Of a stretch of DNA of 64,000 bases, positions 1 through 9,792 are shown piece after piece. The stretch spans positions 65,001-129,000 of the forward strand of contig JASJOG010000121.1 of the NCBI GenBank assembly GCA_030142905.1. The letters are read 5' to 3'. The DNA comes from Heliopora coerulea. Its lineage: Eukaryota > Cnidaria > Anthozoa > Scleralcyonacea > Helioporidae. Position numbers and translations under genes: made by a program. The notes under the pieces were generated by a model, which was not told the DNA's origin, did no database searches, and saw nothing but the letters and a program-made list of their open reading frames with translations. Each line of letters begins with the position of its first letter. Positions within the stretch are counted from its first letter, which is position 1.

Positions 1-1473
1 TGATGGCTACTATATCTTCAACAATTTGAGTTTGAGCTAAAATTCTGCCTGGGAAAAAACAACCCTGCCGATTATCTCTCAAGGCACACAGTTCCGTTAA
101 GTGAAGAAGATGAGAGGACTGCAAATGCCAGGGACTTGGTGATTCGCAGTATCATCCAAGACACAAAGCCAGTAGCAATGCGACGTGAAGAAATAGTAAA
201 GGAAACATGCAGAGATGAAGAGTTAAGAAAGCTAACCAAACACATCCAATCGAGTGACCATAAAGCATGCAAATCTGACAAAGATTTAAAGCAGTATTCC
301 CAAGTGTTCCAAGAGTTAAGCTACATAGAAGGATTGGTGTTGCAAGGAAGTCAGATAATCATTCCAAAAAGTCTACGCAACCAAGTGGTTGACCTCTGCC
401 ACAAAGGGCACCTCGGAATCGTAAAGATCAAAGGTATGGTTCCTTGGAATTGACAAGCTTGTGGAGCGAAAGATTGCTAGCTGCCTAGCTTGCCAAACAT
501 ATGTCAACACAAAGAAACGTGAACTGTTACAAATGTCTCCCACACCAAACAGACCATGGTTGCAGACCTCAGCAGATTTTTGCAGACCATTTCTGACAGG
601 CAAAGTAGCTCTTGTTGTTCTAGACTCATACTCAAAGTACCCAGAAGTGGAACTGTTACCCAACACATCAGCTGCAGCTACTCTACCTGCATTTGAACGA
701 ATCTTCTCAATACACAGGATACCAGAAAGCATGAAAACGGACAATGGTCCACCTTCCAATGGCCAGAATTTCAAAGATTTTGCAGAGGAGAAAGGATTTG
801 TTTGTCAGAAAATAACACCATTGTGGCCAGAAGCAAACAGACATGTGGAAAACTTCATGAAGAACGTTGGTGAAGTCGTGAAGACTGGAAGAGATAATTA
901 TTTGTATTTTTAGGAAACTATCAAGTGACTCCGCATTCCAGTACCAGGAAAACCCCACATCGTTTGCTGATGACCAGAGACGTAAAGACAAAACTCCCAT
1001 CACTGACCAAGAGTTTTCCCGGCAGTGAAGTGGTGCAACAAGACCAGAAAGCGAAGATACAAATAAAAAGATATGCCGACAAAACAAGAGGAACACAACA
1101 GCATGATTTCAAAGTTGGAGAACCAGTGTTGGTTAAACAGAAAAAGAAGAACAAAGCAAGTTCAGCATTCAAACCAACCTTGTACACTATTGAAAGCATT
1201 AATGGATCCATGATATCTGCAAAAAGGGAAAAGGAAGGAAGAGTAATTATTCGGAACAGTTCATTCTTTAAATGAGTGCAAAAACCTCTGGAGCAGTTGG
1301 ATCTTTTGTCAGAGGAGGAAGAAACATCAAACAAAGATACCACTAAGGAAAATTATACTCCGGTAGCACATGACGACCGAGAGGAGCAGAATCAAGTACC
1401 ACCTGTCACACCAGACATAGCGCCAGTACCAACAAACCTGAATCCACCAAGCCTTCGGTCAAGATCCAGATGA
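1..1473 (+). pseudogene. pol: Gypsy A pol: RNase H end and integrase, broken
   Basis: Frame 1 opens with the RNase H C-terminus (NNPADYLSRH, about 58-93). It continues to an integrase zinc-binding region (HKGHLG, about 409-426), where the frame is lost at about 450. A second frame (461-913) holds the integrase core, with SADF, the LDSYSKYPEV strand and the second catalytic aspartate in KTDNGPP. The third acidic residue is probably in the EANRHVENF stretch. Frame 1 resumes at 925 with the C-terminal part and has a TGA at 1273-1275. It cannot make a functional integrase because of at least two frameshifts and one stop. In the family this enzyme inserts retrotransposon cDNA in the nucleus. Confidence 0.85.
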
Positions 1474-1649
1474 CTGATCAGAAGACCCACATGGATGAAG
1501 GACTATGAACGATAAGTCTGTTTAAAATCATATTACAAAAAGTTTACTCTTAAAAGTTTCACACAGAGCTTTAGGAACAAACAGCTTCCATAATAGTGTG
1601 GACATTTATATTTTGTTACATTACAATACCATTCAAAGGAAGGGAGGAA

Positions 1650-1827
1650 TGTAATGTTTATGCGTAAGTAGTTATGCTGACCAGCGGTAGATAAACAGCA
1701 TGCCTATAGTACTTTGGGTCAGCGGAATGAAAGAAAAAACGTTCGGCGTACATTTGAGGGGAAGAACCATATTGTTGACTCTGTTGAACAAGTGTATTTG
1801 TACTATTTCGAGTATTAAATTGACTTT
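1650..1827 (+). repeat. 3' LTR of Gypsy A
   Basis: The LTR begins TGTAATGTTTATG right after the purine tract AAGGAAGGGAGGAA. Gypsy B LTRs begin with the very similar TGTAATGTTTGTAACC. The end is set only by where Polinton integrase homology resumes (about 1828), because no clear CA terminus is seen. Length is about 178 bp, similar to the Gypsy B LTRs. Confidence 0.65.
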
Positions 1828-2155
1828 ATAGCGGCTTAGAATTTCAACAGCTGTCAGTATCCAGTAATATCCTTTGTTCTGGTTTTTATATTTTCTCGTA
1901 TCGACCAAAAAAAATTTGTATTTGATCACCTAAATCCTTGACAAACGTTCTTTGAAATTCATGTCTCCTGACGATCGGTTTTTATCTCGTAAAAGTATCT
2001 CGTGTCTTTAACCAGTATTTTACTATTTTTCTACTGACATTTAATCCATTCTCTTTTGCTTTTTGATAAAGTATTTTTGCAGACTGGTAACCTGTATTTG
2101 GGTTGTAGTAAATGTCTCTTAACTCTTGTTCAATAACAAATTCTTCAGTTTTCAT
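1828..2155 (-). pseudogene. Polinton 1 integrase, N-terminal fragment
   Basis: Read on the minus strand from ATG 2155, this matches the start of the P2 integrase at 40062. It shares FVIEQELRDIYYNP near the start and NQNKGYYWILTAVEILSRY near the end, where Gypsy A cuts in. The segment covers the N-terminal helical region and the first part of the DDE core. The rest of the gene, and the P1 left terminus, must lie left of the window. Several small frame disruptions are present. Its Polinton role is insertion of the element with 6-bp duplications. Confidence 0.75.
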
Positions 2156-2820
2156 TTATATTTTGTATAATATATAATTCTAGGAGTATGCTTCCTACTT
2201 GCTTAACATTATTATTTGCGAGAACATTGAAATTAAGAGAATTATATTGTCCTTTATTAATACTGGCTCTGCTATCTATATTATCAAATGTGATACCATT
2301 CCTTTCAGAGTTTGATTCGTGGTTATTGGTAGTGAAGTAATCATACAACTCCTTTTTCCTTCATTATCAAAATTCTTCATTCTGTCTACAGCATCACAAC
2401 ATATTGATATATAATGTAATCCACGGTTGATGTCAGTCATAGATTCACTCTTAATACTTGTGTTTTTTTATATAACTTTATTATTTGTGAATCCTAACAA
2501 AAGACCTAGATTTTTCAAATTCATATCTTTATCAGATTCAATGGTGCATTTTCCATTTTCTGAAGTCTTTGTTAAAGTTATTTTTCCAATAGTTTTAAAT
2601 TTCTCTGCTAGCATATCAAAAGTCCAATATCCAGGATTGATTGAGATATTTCAACTATCATATGCAAATGTTTCATTTTGTAAAGTGAAAACATTATTAT
2701 AATTCCAATATACTGTTGCTGACTTTAGAAGTATCTCAGGATCATTTTTATCGATGGTGAGAGTCTCATCCAAATCTAGTCTTTTCTCTCTTTCATGGTT
2801 TATTTTATCAAACAAAAAAT
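2145..2820 (-). pseudogene. P1 homologue of the 201-aa P2 structural protein (37795-38400)
   Basis: Translated on the minus strand, this aligns along its length with the P2 protein at 37795-38400. Shared blocks include an N-terminal WNYNN, a central GKCTIESDK and a C-terminal run (NFDNEGKRS versus NFVNGKRS in P2). There are in-frame stops, and no ATG at the expected start. Its end overlaps the integrase start by about 11 bp on the same strand, whereas in P2 the homologue lies two genes away. It is conserved in this Polinton lineage and probably virion-associated, but no biochemical function can be assigned. Confidence 0.6.
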
Positions 2821-2822
2821 AA

Positions 2823-4438
2823 ATGAATCTTGAAGCCTTTGAAAAAGCTTATTATGGAAAAAACTATGACAAGGTCATGAACAAGACCAAGAAAGATATT
2901 AAAAAGCTCAAAGCTGATTTTCTGAAAAAATATCCTCACACTGATATTTCAAAGTTTGAATTCAACGTGTATTACAATCAGGATGGTACACTTGGGTCAA
3001 CTGCTATTTACTTCAAGAATTCAGATGTTTTGAGCACAGATATAAAAAGCAGTACATTCCTTAATGATAAGTCAATGACCAAATACCTTTATTCTAACAA
3101 AGGTAATGATAATAAACACAGTGAATGCAGTAAGCACCTTGATTTTCTCGATGGTACATCAGTAAGTGAACATCTTAATGATGAGTAGACTAAACACCAT
3201 CATTCTAAAGTTAAACATAGTGATTTCCATTCTGGTTTCCCAAAAATATGGAGATCAGATAGAACAGTTCTGGTGTTACCAAAAACTAGAAGACATGTGG
3301 GTTTTTATGGAAAAGAGTATTATTGGGATAATTTCCCTTTTGAATATGTATTACCTTACTCAATAAACCAATTAAAAGTATATGTAAATAACACAGACTA
3401 TTTAACGAGTAATCTTCCTCCACTAAATATAACAACTAACAACAAGGCTGAGTGGAATCTTAAAGAACCTTATTTACAATCTTTAGTAGGAGCATGGATA
3501 GCAACTTATGCATTAGGTGTATCTGTGGAACACTTAACTTTCAAACCAGATGTTCCTAAACAAATCACATCATTCATGAGATTTCATTTATACTTTACAG
3601 TTAGAAGAATAATGCGAGAATTTGAAACAATGTCAGAAAATGGAATTCAATACATAATGATTAAATATAAAGCCAATTTTCTAAAATATCATATACCCAA
3701 GTGGACATGGCAAGAACTTACAGGTTATAAGAATGAACATTTAGGACAGGATGTTATAGATATGAGTAAATTTACAAATATTCGTGGTGTTGGTGGTGTC
3801 GGTTCTATTCGTGATTTGAAAAATTACCACAATAAATTCATTCCAAAGAAATCAGATGGGTTGACAACTCAAGGAACCAAACTACTTAATCAATCGAGTC
3901 ATACATTTATAGTGTACTTGGTGCTCAAGCTAGAACAAAACAGAGTATTTATGGTCCTAGATCATTTGCTTTAGAAAAACAAAAAGTTTTCAGACAGATT
4001 GTAGAAGATTCTATTATAAACTATGATACATCAACATGGATAAACAATATGAAATAAGCAATCACATCAACCAATGTTGTTCTTAATATTGCAATAAGTC
4101 CTACTCTATGGCTGATACCTGGTAGTCTAATTATTCTAGAAAAAACAATAGTAGGATATAATAACAAGCTAAAAGTATCAGATGAAACCATGAAATTTGG
4201 ACTAAATAATAATTTAAATTATTATGGAACGACGAACAACCTAAAAAAGATACATCAGGATTCAGTAATAACACCACATTTAGATAGTTTGAATGAGCAA
4301 CCCACAGAGTCACAAAAAGTGACTACAAACAAAATGTTGTCAGTTAAACCTAGTTCAGAACAGGGTGTTACTTTAGGTGTTCTGTCAGGATCAGTAATTG
4401 GTGGAATTTTGTTATCAAAATATTTTTTGTATTTGTGA
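2823..4438 (+). pseudogene. P1 homologue of the 463-aa P2 protein; C-terminal membrane segment
   Basis: One frame runs from ATG 2823 with a TAG at 3186-3188 and continues to about 3895. There a frameshift moves coding to the frame ending at 4438, with a further TAA near 4055. The protein matches P2 38451-40033 throughout, for example YYWDNFPFEYVLPYSIN, DVPKQITSFMRFHLYFTVRR and WTWQEL. It ends in a hydrophobic helix (about 4370-4435). The pair is strongly conserved, so a structural or membrane role in the particle is likely, but I do not recognise a named family. Confidence 0.65.
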
Positions 4439-4470
4439 TATAAAGAATTTTATTATTAATTTAATAATAA

Positions 4471-4969
4471 AATGGTAAACAAACAAAGTGAGCAACCTAA
4501 AATTGGACTAAGATGAACTGCTACCAAGCTATCAGCAGATGAAAAACAAAAACTTTTCGAACTATACTTTTGCTACCACAGGTTAGCTGTGTGTTACAAG
4601 TGGAAATACAAGTAATTGAAAAGACTAGTACTATTTGCAAATATGTCAAGTATTGGATTGACTTCTGTAGGAGCTACAGTGGGTGGTGTTACAATGAATC
4701 CTATAATACTTGGTGTTTTAACAGGCACTGGAGTCTTGATTAAGGGTTATATGTCAAAATCTAATATAACCAACAAAGTAGAGAGATGTAAGTTTGCTTA
4801 TACAAGTTATGAAAAGGTACTTACTCATATTAGAAGTTCTTTGAGGGGGATTCCTTCAGATGAAAAGATATTCATGTCTGAAGTAAGATTTCTGGATGAT
4901 ACAGTTACTGACACCTGTCCTTCAATTGATAGTCTCTCGGCAAAGTATGATCAAAGTATACTAATATAA
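4471..4969 (+). pseudogene. Polinton small membrane protein, broken near its start
   Basis: ATG 4471 opens a short frame with an early TGA. A frameshift leads to the 4616-4969 frame, which has a Gly-rich hydrophobic segment (about residues 10-45 of that frame) followed by a polar domain ending in DDTVTDTCPSIDSL. I recall similar uncharacterised proteins with a hydrophobic start and a conserved DDT-D-CP block in other Polintons, but cannot verify this here. The last 19 bp overlap the convergent gene at 4951-5439. No counterpart is seen in P2. Confidence 0.5.
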
Positions 4970-5439
4970 TTCCAACCTAGTTTCCTAAAAAACTCTTGAC
5001 AAATATTTTCATGTTTCTCACGAGATTTCTTAGATTTTGGTAACTTAAATTTTGACTTGTCAGCATCAATACCATTCTTCATGCATAACTGATACAGTAT
5101 AAAGTTTAGGTTCATCAATCTCTTACTCCGACTCTTACCATGAGCTGCTGAGAGCTTGAGAACCTCATCTGCAAGTATCTCAAAGTCACATATAATTTCT
5201 ATATGAACACCTTTAACATCAATAGAACACTTATCTAGGAGTCTAATGAATCTTTCAGTTCTATCATACTTGAACTGATATATATATCTTTTTGGATACC
5301 TACGGGCTTGAGCAAGCTTGTCTTTTCCTGTTGATATTATTCTATGAATTTCTTCACCACATGATGTACAGAAAATCATGCTATCTTCAACAACCATAGT
5401 TTTGTGATTGCATGCATGTTCACAATCCTCCATCATCAT
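4951..5439 (-). CDS. zinc-ribbon protein resembling viral late transcription factor 3 (VLTF3-like), intact
   Basis: This intact 162-residue ORF is one of the few undamaged genes in P1. Near the N-terminus is a metal-binding pattern (CEHACNH, then FCTSCGEE at about residues 23-30) typical of a zinc ribbon. It is followed by a basic helical domain (FKYDRTERFIRLLDK) and a C-terminal RSKRLMNLNF and FRKLGW region. This architecture resembles VLTF3-like late transcription factors of large DNA viruses, also reported in Polinton-like elements. The match is by memory of layout and is moderate only. The gene is transcribed away from the AAGTAA-rich spacer at 5440-5550 and has no P2 homologue. Confidence 0.5.
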   Translation of the reverse strand: MMMEDCEHACNHKTMVVEDSMIFCTSCGEEIHRIISTGKDKLAQARRYPKRYIYQFKYDRTERFIRLLDKCSIDVKGVHIEIICDFEILADEVLKLSAAHGKSRSKRLMNLNFILYQLCMKNGIDADKSKFKLPKSKKSREKHENICQEFFRKLGWNYISIL

Positions 5440-5554
5440 TCTTTATTTTTACTTCAATTTTACTTAAGTTTTGTTTAAGTAGATTTTAAGTAACTTTTAA
5501 GTAAATTTAAAGTAACTTAAGTTTTACTTAGATTTGTTTGTTATAAAATAAACA
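5440..5554. promoter_or_regulatory. ACTTAA/TTAAGT-rich divergent intergenic spacer
   Basis: The spacer between the divergent zinc-ribbon gene and the next plus-strand gene consists largely of variants of TTTACTTAAG, TTTAAGTAAC and TTTAAGTAGA, at least seven in about 85 bp. In P2 the spacer at about 35238-35285 has a weaker version (AACTTAC, TACTTCAA, CAAGTAAA). The position suggests a shared promoter or terminator, which is inference. Confidence 0.35.
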
Positions 5555-5881
5555 AGTGAACAACCTGAACACAGTGACTCACCAAAGATTACAAAAGCTG
5601 AAAAGAGTGAGAAAATAAAAGATCCTAAGAAAGTAGAAGGAGGAAAAAGACTTGCAGCAATATCAAGAAAAGCAAAAGAGAGAGCAGTTGTGGACACGAA
5701 CACAGTGAGCACAGAAACAGAAGACTGTTGTACTAGCATAGACTACAATTATTTCATTGCAGATGTAAGAATTGTTGCTGCAGTTGATAATCTATATTTT
5801 GCATACAAACGTGATAAAAGAGAAGTGAATGAAGTGAGCGCAGTGAACACAGCCAACACGAAACTAGATAACTTTGATTGA
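5555..5881 (+). pseudogene. P1 homologue of P2 34865-35211; start codon lost
   Basis: The frame from AGT 5555 is open to TGA 5879-5881 (108 codons). P2 begins ATGAGTGAA at the matching place, but here the bases are ACAAGTGAA, so the initiator ATG is missing. The shared core is a basic block (GKRLAAISRKAKER here, GKRLAKISRKAKER in P2) and a C-terminal hydrophobic segment (NYFIADVRIVAAVDNLYF). It is probably a small single-pass membrane or basic virion protein. No known family is recognised. Confidence 0.5.
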
Positions 5882-5952
5882 GCGAATAATACTCACTATG
5901 TTCGCTTTTTTACTATACAAAATAAATAATATGTTTGGAAAGGAAAGACTTG

Positions 5953-6162
5953 ATGAACAAACTCTATGGTGTTACTCTCATTACAATGGGAGCTGTAGCA
6001 GTTTCAGTGGTATTAAAGAGAGTTATTGGTGAACAACTAGGAGCACCTAATACTGTAAAAGGAACTCTAAAATTGGCAGCTGCTGTTAGAGCAGGAACTG
6101 TTGGAGTAAAATACATGCAGTCAAAGAAATGGCTGCCTACTGATCCATTCAACAAACAATAA
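5953..6162 (+). CDS. small conserved Polinton membrane protein
   Basis: About 69 residues from ATG 5953. An upstream ATG (5931) is one base out of frame, so the N-terminus may have shifted. It aligns with P2 34409-34642: both have LYxxTLIT at the start, a Gly/Ala-rich hydrophobic helix, LKL(A/T)AAV, and end KKWLPTDPF. The C-terminal WLPTDPF and the central hydrophobic segment point to a membrane-anchored protein. It sits in a plus-strand run with tight spacing, likely co-expressed. Function unknown. Confidence 0.55.
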   Translation: MNKLYGVTLITMGAVAVSVVLKRVIGEQLGAPNTVKGTLKLAAAVRAGTVGVKYMQSKKWLPTDPFNKQ

Positions 6163-6165
6163 AAG

Positions 6166-6541
6166 ATGGCAAGCATAATAGCCACAGGACTATTCAACGC
6201 TGTTAAATTTGCTGGAGCAGGATTCCTATTCAGCAGACTCAATCGTCATGGATATGAAAAATAAATAAAAAGACATAATGAAGCAATGGAAAAATTATCA
6301 AAAGCAAAAGAGAAGTGGTGTGAAGAACAAGGATAAGATAGAAATGCTTAGATGACAAGCTTCCGATTTGAATGCAGACATAAACGACACAAACCATGCT
6401 CTACAAGAAGTTAGAAAGATTACAAGAGAACCAAAACTCGAGGATTATTACCAACCTTCAGATGAAATGAAAGGATACCAACTGATTGTTGTCTCACTAA
6501 TAGGACTCGGTGGTGGATGAGTACTTTACAAAATGATTTGA
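6166..6541 (+). pseudogene. P1 homologue of the P2 coiled-coil/membrane-anchor protein
   Basis: This matches P2 33980-34351: NEAMEKLSKAKEKW is identical in both, and the LEDYY-PSD-MK block near the end is shared. In-frame stops occur near 6262 and in the middle, with at least one frameshift. The intact P2 version predicts a charged coiled coil followed by a C-terminal transmembrane helix. It begins three bases after the preceding gene, as in an operon-like Polinton cluster. Confidence 0.55.
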
Positions 6542-6583
6542 ATTTAAAAGAAAAATTATGTAATAAAGTGAATAAACTATAAA

Positions 6584-6934
6584 ATGACTACAATCAATTA
6601 TCTAAAAAAACTTGCAAAAGAAGCAAAAGTTAAAAACAGATCAACTCTTAATAAAAGTCAGTTATATTTAGTGCTGGGAATAAAACCATCCCCTCCAAAT
6701 GAAAAGTATGAAAAATACTGCAGAGGAAATAAAAACATTGCTGTAAAGATAACTCTGGTGAACAAAAAGACTGGAGAAAAAAAAAGGTTTTACAAGTATC
6801 TAAAAAGCTACACAAAAGCAATTGGAAAAAATCCTGGTTCTATATCATATCAATTAAACAGAAATATTTATGAGATTAAGAGTGATGAAAACACATACAC
6901 TATACAAAAAATCATAGATTTCTTAATTTTTTAA
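6584..6934 (+). CDS. NUMOD1-like DNA-binding protein, intact
   Basis: 116 residues. The N-terminal helix (YLKKLAKEAKVKNRSTLNKSQ) resembles a SAP/Rho-N-like basic motif, followed by PNEKYEKYCRG. The C-terminal half (YKYLKSYTKAIGKNPGSISYQL) has the pattern of nuclease-associated modular (NUMOD1) helix-turn-helix repeats. P2 33329-33637 is the homologue (PNEKFEKYCR, SLYSATKNFN). The likely role is sequence-specific DNA binding, but no catalytic domain is present. Assignment is by pattern only. Confidence 0.45.
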   Translation: MTTINYLKKLAKEAKVKNRSTLNKSQLYLVLGIKPSPPNEKYEKYCRGNKNIAVKITLVNKKTGEKKRFYKYLKSYTKAIGKNPGSISYQLNRNIYEIKSDENTYTIQKIIDFLIF

Positions 6935-6952
6935 ACTAAGAAATTTTTTTTT

Positions 6953-8761
6953 TTATCTCGACTTATAGTGACCTATTGCAAGTGTACTAATTTTATCTTC
7001 AAGAATAATTCTCTTGTCATCATCTGTAGAGAGCGCTTTCTTATTAACCTGTTTGCTGAATAAATCATGTTCTCTGTGACAAATTACATTCATCATTCTC
7101 ATCTGTGGTTCTCCACTAAACAGGCAGTCTTTGAAGTCTTCATGAGAAATTTTGTTCTTTACAACATTTTTCTTCTTTACAACATTTTTCTTAACTCCTT
7201 TACATTTCTTTTCTTCCTTGTCATTCATCTTGCATGAGTATAACTTTGCTCTAAGTCCAACGAATTAATTTATTTGTTTTCCACCATATTCATCCTTGAA
7301 CATTCCTAAAACCTTCTTATTCTTTCCAGAAAGAATTCCAGACTCGTGAATCTTAGGATAATTACTGGTATCAAACATTTTTTTGACATCTGGAGCTATA
7401 TCTTTATAAAAATATTTTGTTTCAACCTCATATGCAAGTGAATCCGTGTCTGTGAAAAGTAGCTTTGTGTTTTCACCATATTTTGTTTTGATGTAGTTAT
7501 AATGGAAATCATACATCAAAGTCTTACTTAAATCTAAAGTACTCATTCCTAAGTAAATAGGCTTGTTTAACTTTAGCTTCATCTTTTTCATGTTAACTGC
7601 AATCAAATATTAAAAAAAAAATAAATAGTTCTACTCTCAAAGTTGGGTTTTGCAAATAGCATTTTTGCTTTATCCTCACTTGTAACTAGTTTTATGTCAA
7701 CCCTATTTCTAAGGTTCTCCATAGTTTTTCCAAACACAGAGTGGTTCATTAATTTTAAAAAATCTTTCTCAAAATCATTCTTTGCATTTGTTCGTAGTTT
7801 AGTGTTGAGAGTTATATATTTCTCTAACCATGGTTCTTAGTGAAATGTTATACCTTTATGAATTGTTGTTATTTTTAATCCAATACTTTCATAGTGAGCA
7901 ACATATTTCTTCTTATCATACAGATTTGGAATAAGTTTTTACACTTTTCCTATTTTTAATTTTTCTGGAGCTAGCAGATAATCATTATGAAAATCATGCA
8001 ATTCTTTTGGGTATTCTAAGTCTACTTCTAATATACAAGGAATGTTTTTCCAGTTGTTTAGATCTTTTTCATTCATCCATTCAAACTTGTTTACAGGTAA
8101 AGGTTTACTTGTAGCCCAACCATACAGATTATTAGCATCTAGATATGGGATGTATTTTGTTGGAGAATTATAATCATATTTATATCCCATGTATGGATTG
8201 TTTGCTTCTCCATATCTCATTGAAATCATCAAAACACCACCCCTGATTCCTTTCTCTACCATTAAATACATTTCTGAACCTGTTAAAAGTTCTAAATTTA
8301 TCTTTGTCATCTTTAACATTGCATCCCAGGAAACTCCAGGTGATGTGTAGTACCACACTGGATCTAGTTTATAGTTATCCAGACATACTTTTCTAAACTC
8401 CTCAAATACATCAGCAAGTATTAAAACATCAGACTTTAAATACAAATCATGGTAATCCCTCATAGTTTTCATCCCAAACACTTTCCAAACTTTTTGTGCA
8501 TGCTCATAATCCTCATCTGATATATGCTTGTCATTAAGTTTCAAATAAAATGCTTCTTTTGGTGGAAGCTTTGTCTCGTTTAGTTTCTCTATACAATCAA
8601 CATAATCATATGGGTAAACATCTTTCCTTAAAAGCAGTTTCTTTTTCTGTCCTAAAATAAATTTATTAATATTGTGAAATTTATCCTTATTTAAATTATT
8701 AGCTAAGTTTCCTAAAGGTGATGATATAAACTTGAAACTATCTATAAACCCAAGTTCTGTT
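6953..8761 (-). pseudogene. polB: P1 DNA polymerase B, C-terminal half (palm and thumb)
   Basis: Protein-primed family-B polymerase of Polinton type. The frame runs from the insertion point near 8761 through SDVLILADVFEEF to motif A (YLDANNLYGWA, about 8110-8145). Motif C (FTDTDSL, about 7437-7458) lies in another frame, and the tail ends in DKISTLAIGHY at 6953. Stops or frameshifts occur at about 7939, 7840, 7610 and 7262. A 19-bp tandem duplication (about 7153-7190) repeats KKNVVK codons. The N-terminal half is at 53562-55344 on the other side of Element B. It replicates the element by protein priming in the family; dead here. Confidence 0.85.
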
Positions 8762-8767
8762 TTAACA
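8762..8767 (+). repeat. left 6-bp target-site duplication of Element B
   Basis: TTTAAC here is repeated at 53556-53561. Treating everything between as one insertion leaves the P1 polymerase reading frame continuous across the site. Six-base duplications are characteristic of Polinton integrases. Confidence 0.8.
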
Positions 8768-8781
8768 GTAGTAAGGTAGAA

Positions 8782-8864
<83 letters not shown>

Positions 8865-9030
8865 GGGGGAGAACCCAATTTTTGTGGGTTCTCATAGGTC
8901 TAGACATGTTTTTGCGACCATATATGGTCAGAGATAGGTGTGTTTTTTTTCGTGTTCAGGGGAGTGGTTGAAATTGGGTGTGGTAACTACGAGAAAAATG
9001 TTCAGCATGGAATCACATGTGCGGTCCACG
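8768..9030 (+). repeat. left terminal inverted repeat of Element B
   Basis: It begins AGTAGTAAGGTA, then a (TA)n run (about 8790-8860), then a conserved core starting CCGGGGGGAGAACCCA. The core is the reverse complement, with scattered mismatches, of about 53290-53451, and similarity fades past GTTCAGCATGGAATCAC. A hairpin (GAGAACCC / GGGTTCTC, about 8870-8894) is kept in both repeats. Confidence 0.85.
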
Positions 9031-9424
9031 TGATTATTACATGATGAACATGGTTGTCATGGTTCCCACTAACACAGCAGGAGGCAAAGAGATGGTTGTG
9101 GTTGTTGTTTGAAGAAAGAAGAATATGGCGGAATTAAGAATCGTGTGTTGTTTTTTAAAAAAGTGGTAAGTGGTGTGGTTGTAATGGTCTGTGTTTTGTT
9201 GTAGGTCAAAATGGAAAAATGAAATGAGAAATGTGATGTTTTTTACCTTTTTTTGATTTTGGGTTGTATATGAAGAGCAAGAAAAGTGAGATGTTTCTTC
9301 GACAACGACCAGCGTGAATGAGGAAGTCGAGGTGGTGTGTGGAAAAGGAAATATGAGAGATTTGTGATGATGTGACATCTATGTATGTTTGCATTGTCAC
9401 GGATCCCACCAGTGGAATGTTGAG
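9031..9424. other. TIR-proximal region, no supported gene
   Basis: Two overlapping minus-strand ORFs (ends 9037 and 9206) have low-complexity His/Thr/Phe composition and no homologue here, so I do not call them. The region holds two copies of the dispersed motif TGTCATGGTTCCCAC (9055-9069) and GTCACGGATCCCACC (9395-9409), also found at 46699 and 50693. Confidence 0.4.
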
Positions 9425-9610
9425 TTAATTTTTTTTATTGTATTTTTTCATTACATCATCTACAAATGACATGGTAATGGTAGTTGGGTTAAGTCTTTCT
9501 ATTTCATTCTGAATTCTAGTTAATCTTGGATGAGGTTTGCTCCAAGCGTGAAATTTTTCTGATTCTGGCTTTGAACTGAACCATATGAATGCTTTTTGCA
9601 TAAGTTCCAT
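9425..9610 (-). CDS. hypothetical Element B protein (61 aa), possibly the end of a split gene
   Basis: A short polar ORF ending in a Lys/Asn-rich tail (DVMKKYNKKN). No family is recognised. It lies just after a tRNA/SINE-like segment (9625-9790), beyond which another minus-strand ORF (9793-10065) begins. The two may be halves of one gene separated by an insertion, but no target duplication was found to prove it. Confidence 0.35.
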   Translation of the reverse strand: MELMQKAFIWFSSKPESEKFHAWSKPHPRLTRIQNEIERLNPTTITMSFVDDVMKKYNKKN

Positions 9611-9624
9611 TTTAAAATTCCAAA

Positions 9625-9790
9625 AATAAGCACCAACCAGTCGTCAGGTTGCAGGTTCAATCCCCGTCTGGGGCTCAGAAATCATTTTCTGAGTATCGAG
9701 CTTGAAGATTGTTCATCTACCCCACCATCTATGTCCTTGCTGTACTTGTCTTGGGCTTCAATTTGTAGATTATCCTATGTGTAATGTTGT
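9625..9790 (+). repeat. possible tRNA-derived SINE fragment
   Basis: CAGGTTCAATCCCCG (about 9651-9665) matches the Pol III B-box consensus, preceded by CCAGTCGTCAGG. The T-stem pairing is poor and there is no complete cloverleaf, so this is not a functional tRNA. The AT- and CTT-rich sequence downstream would be the SINE body. Confidence 0.3.
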
Positions 9791-9792
9791 GA

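Larger units (their letters stand above)
1..1827 (+). mobile_element. Gypsy A: 3' end of a Ty3/Gypsy LTR retrotransposon
   Basis: The segment holds the end of RNase H, the integrase, a polypurine tract (about 1636-1648) and a 3' LTR. Beyond 1828 the sequence becomes a Polinton integrase read on the minus strand, in the middle of its catalytic core. This element therefore inserted into the integrase gene of Polinton 1. The 5' part and 5' LTR lie outside the window, so the target duplication cannot be checked. Confidence 0.85.

Noticed and set aside
9640..9700. tRNA gene
   Set aside because: Only a B-box-like stretch; no acceptor or anticodon stem could be drawn.
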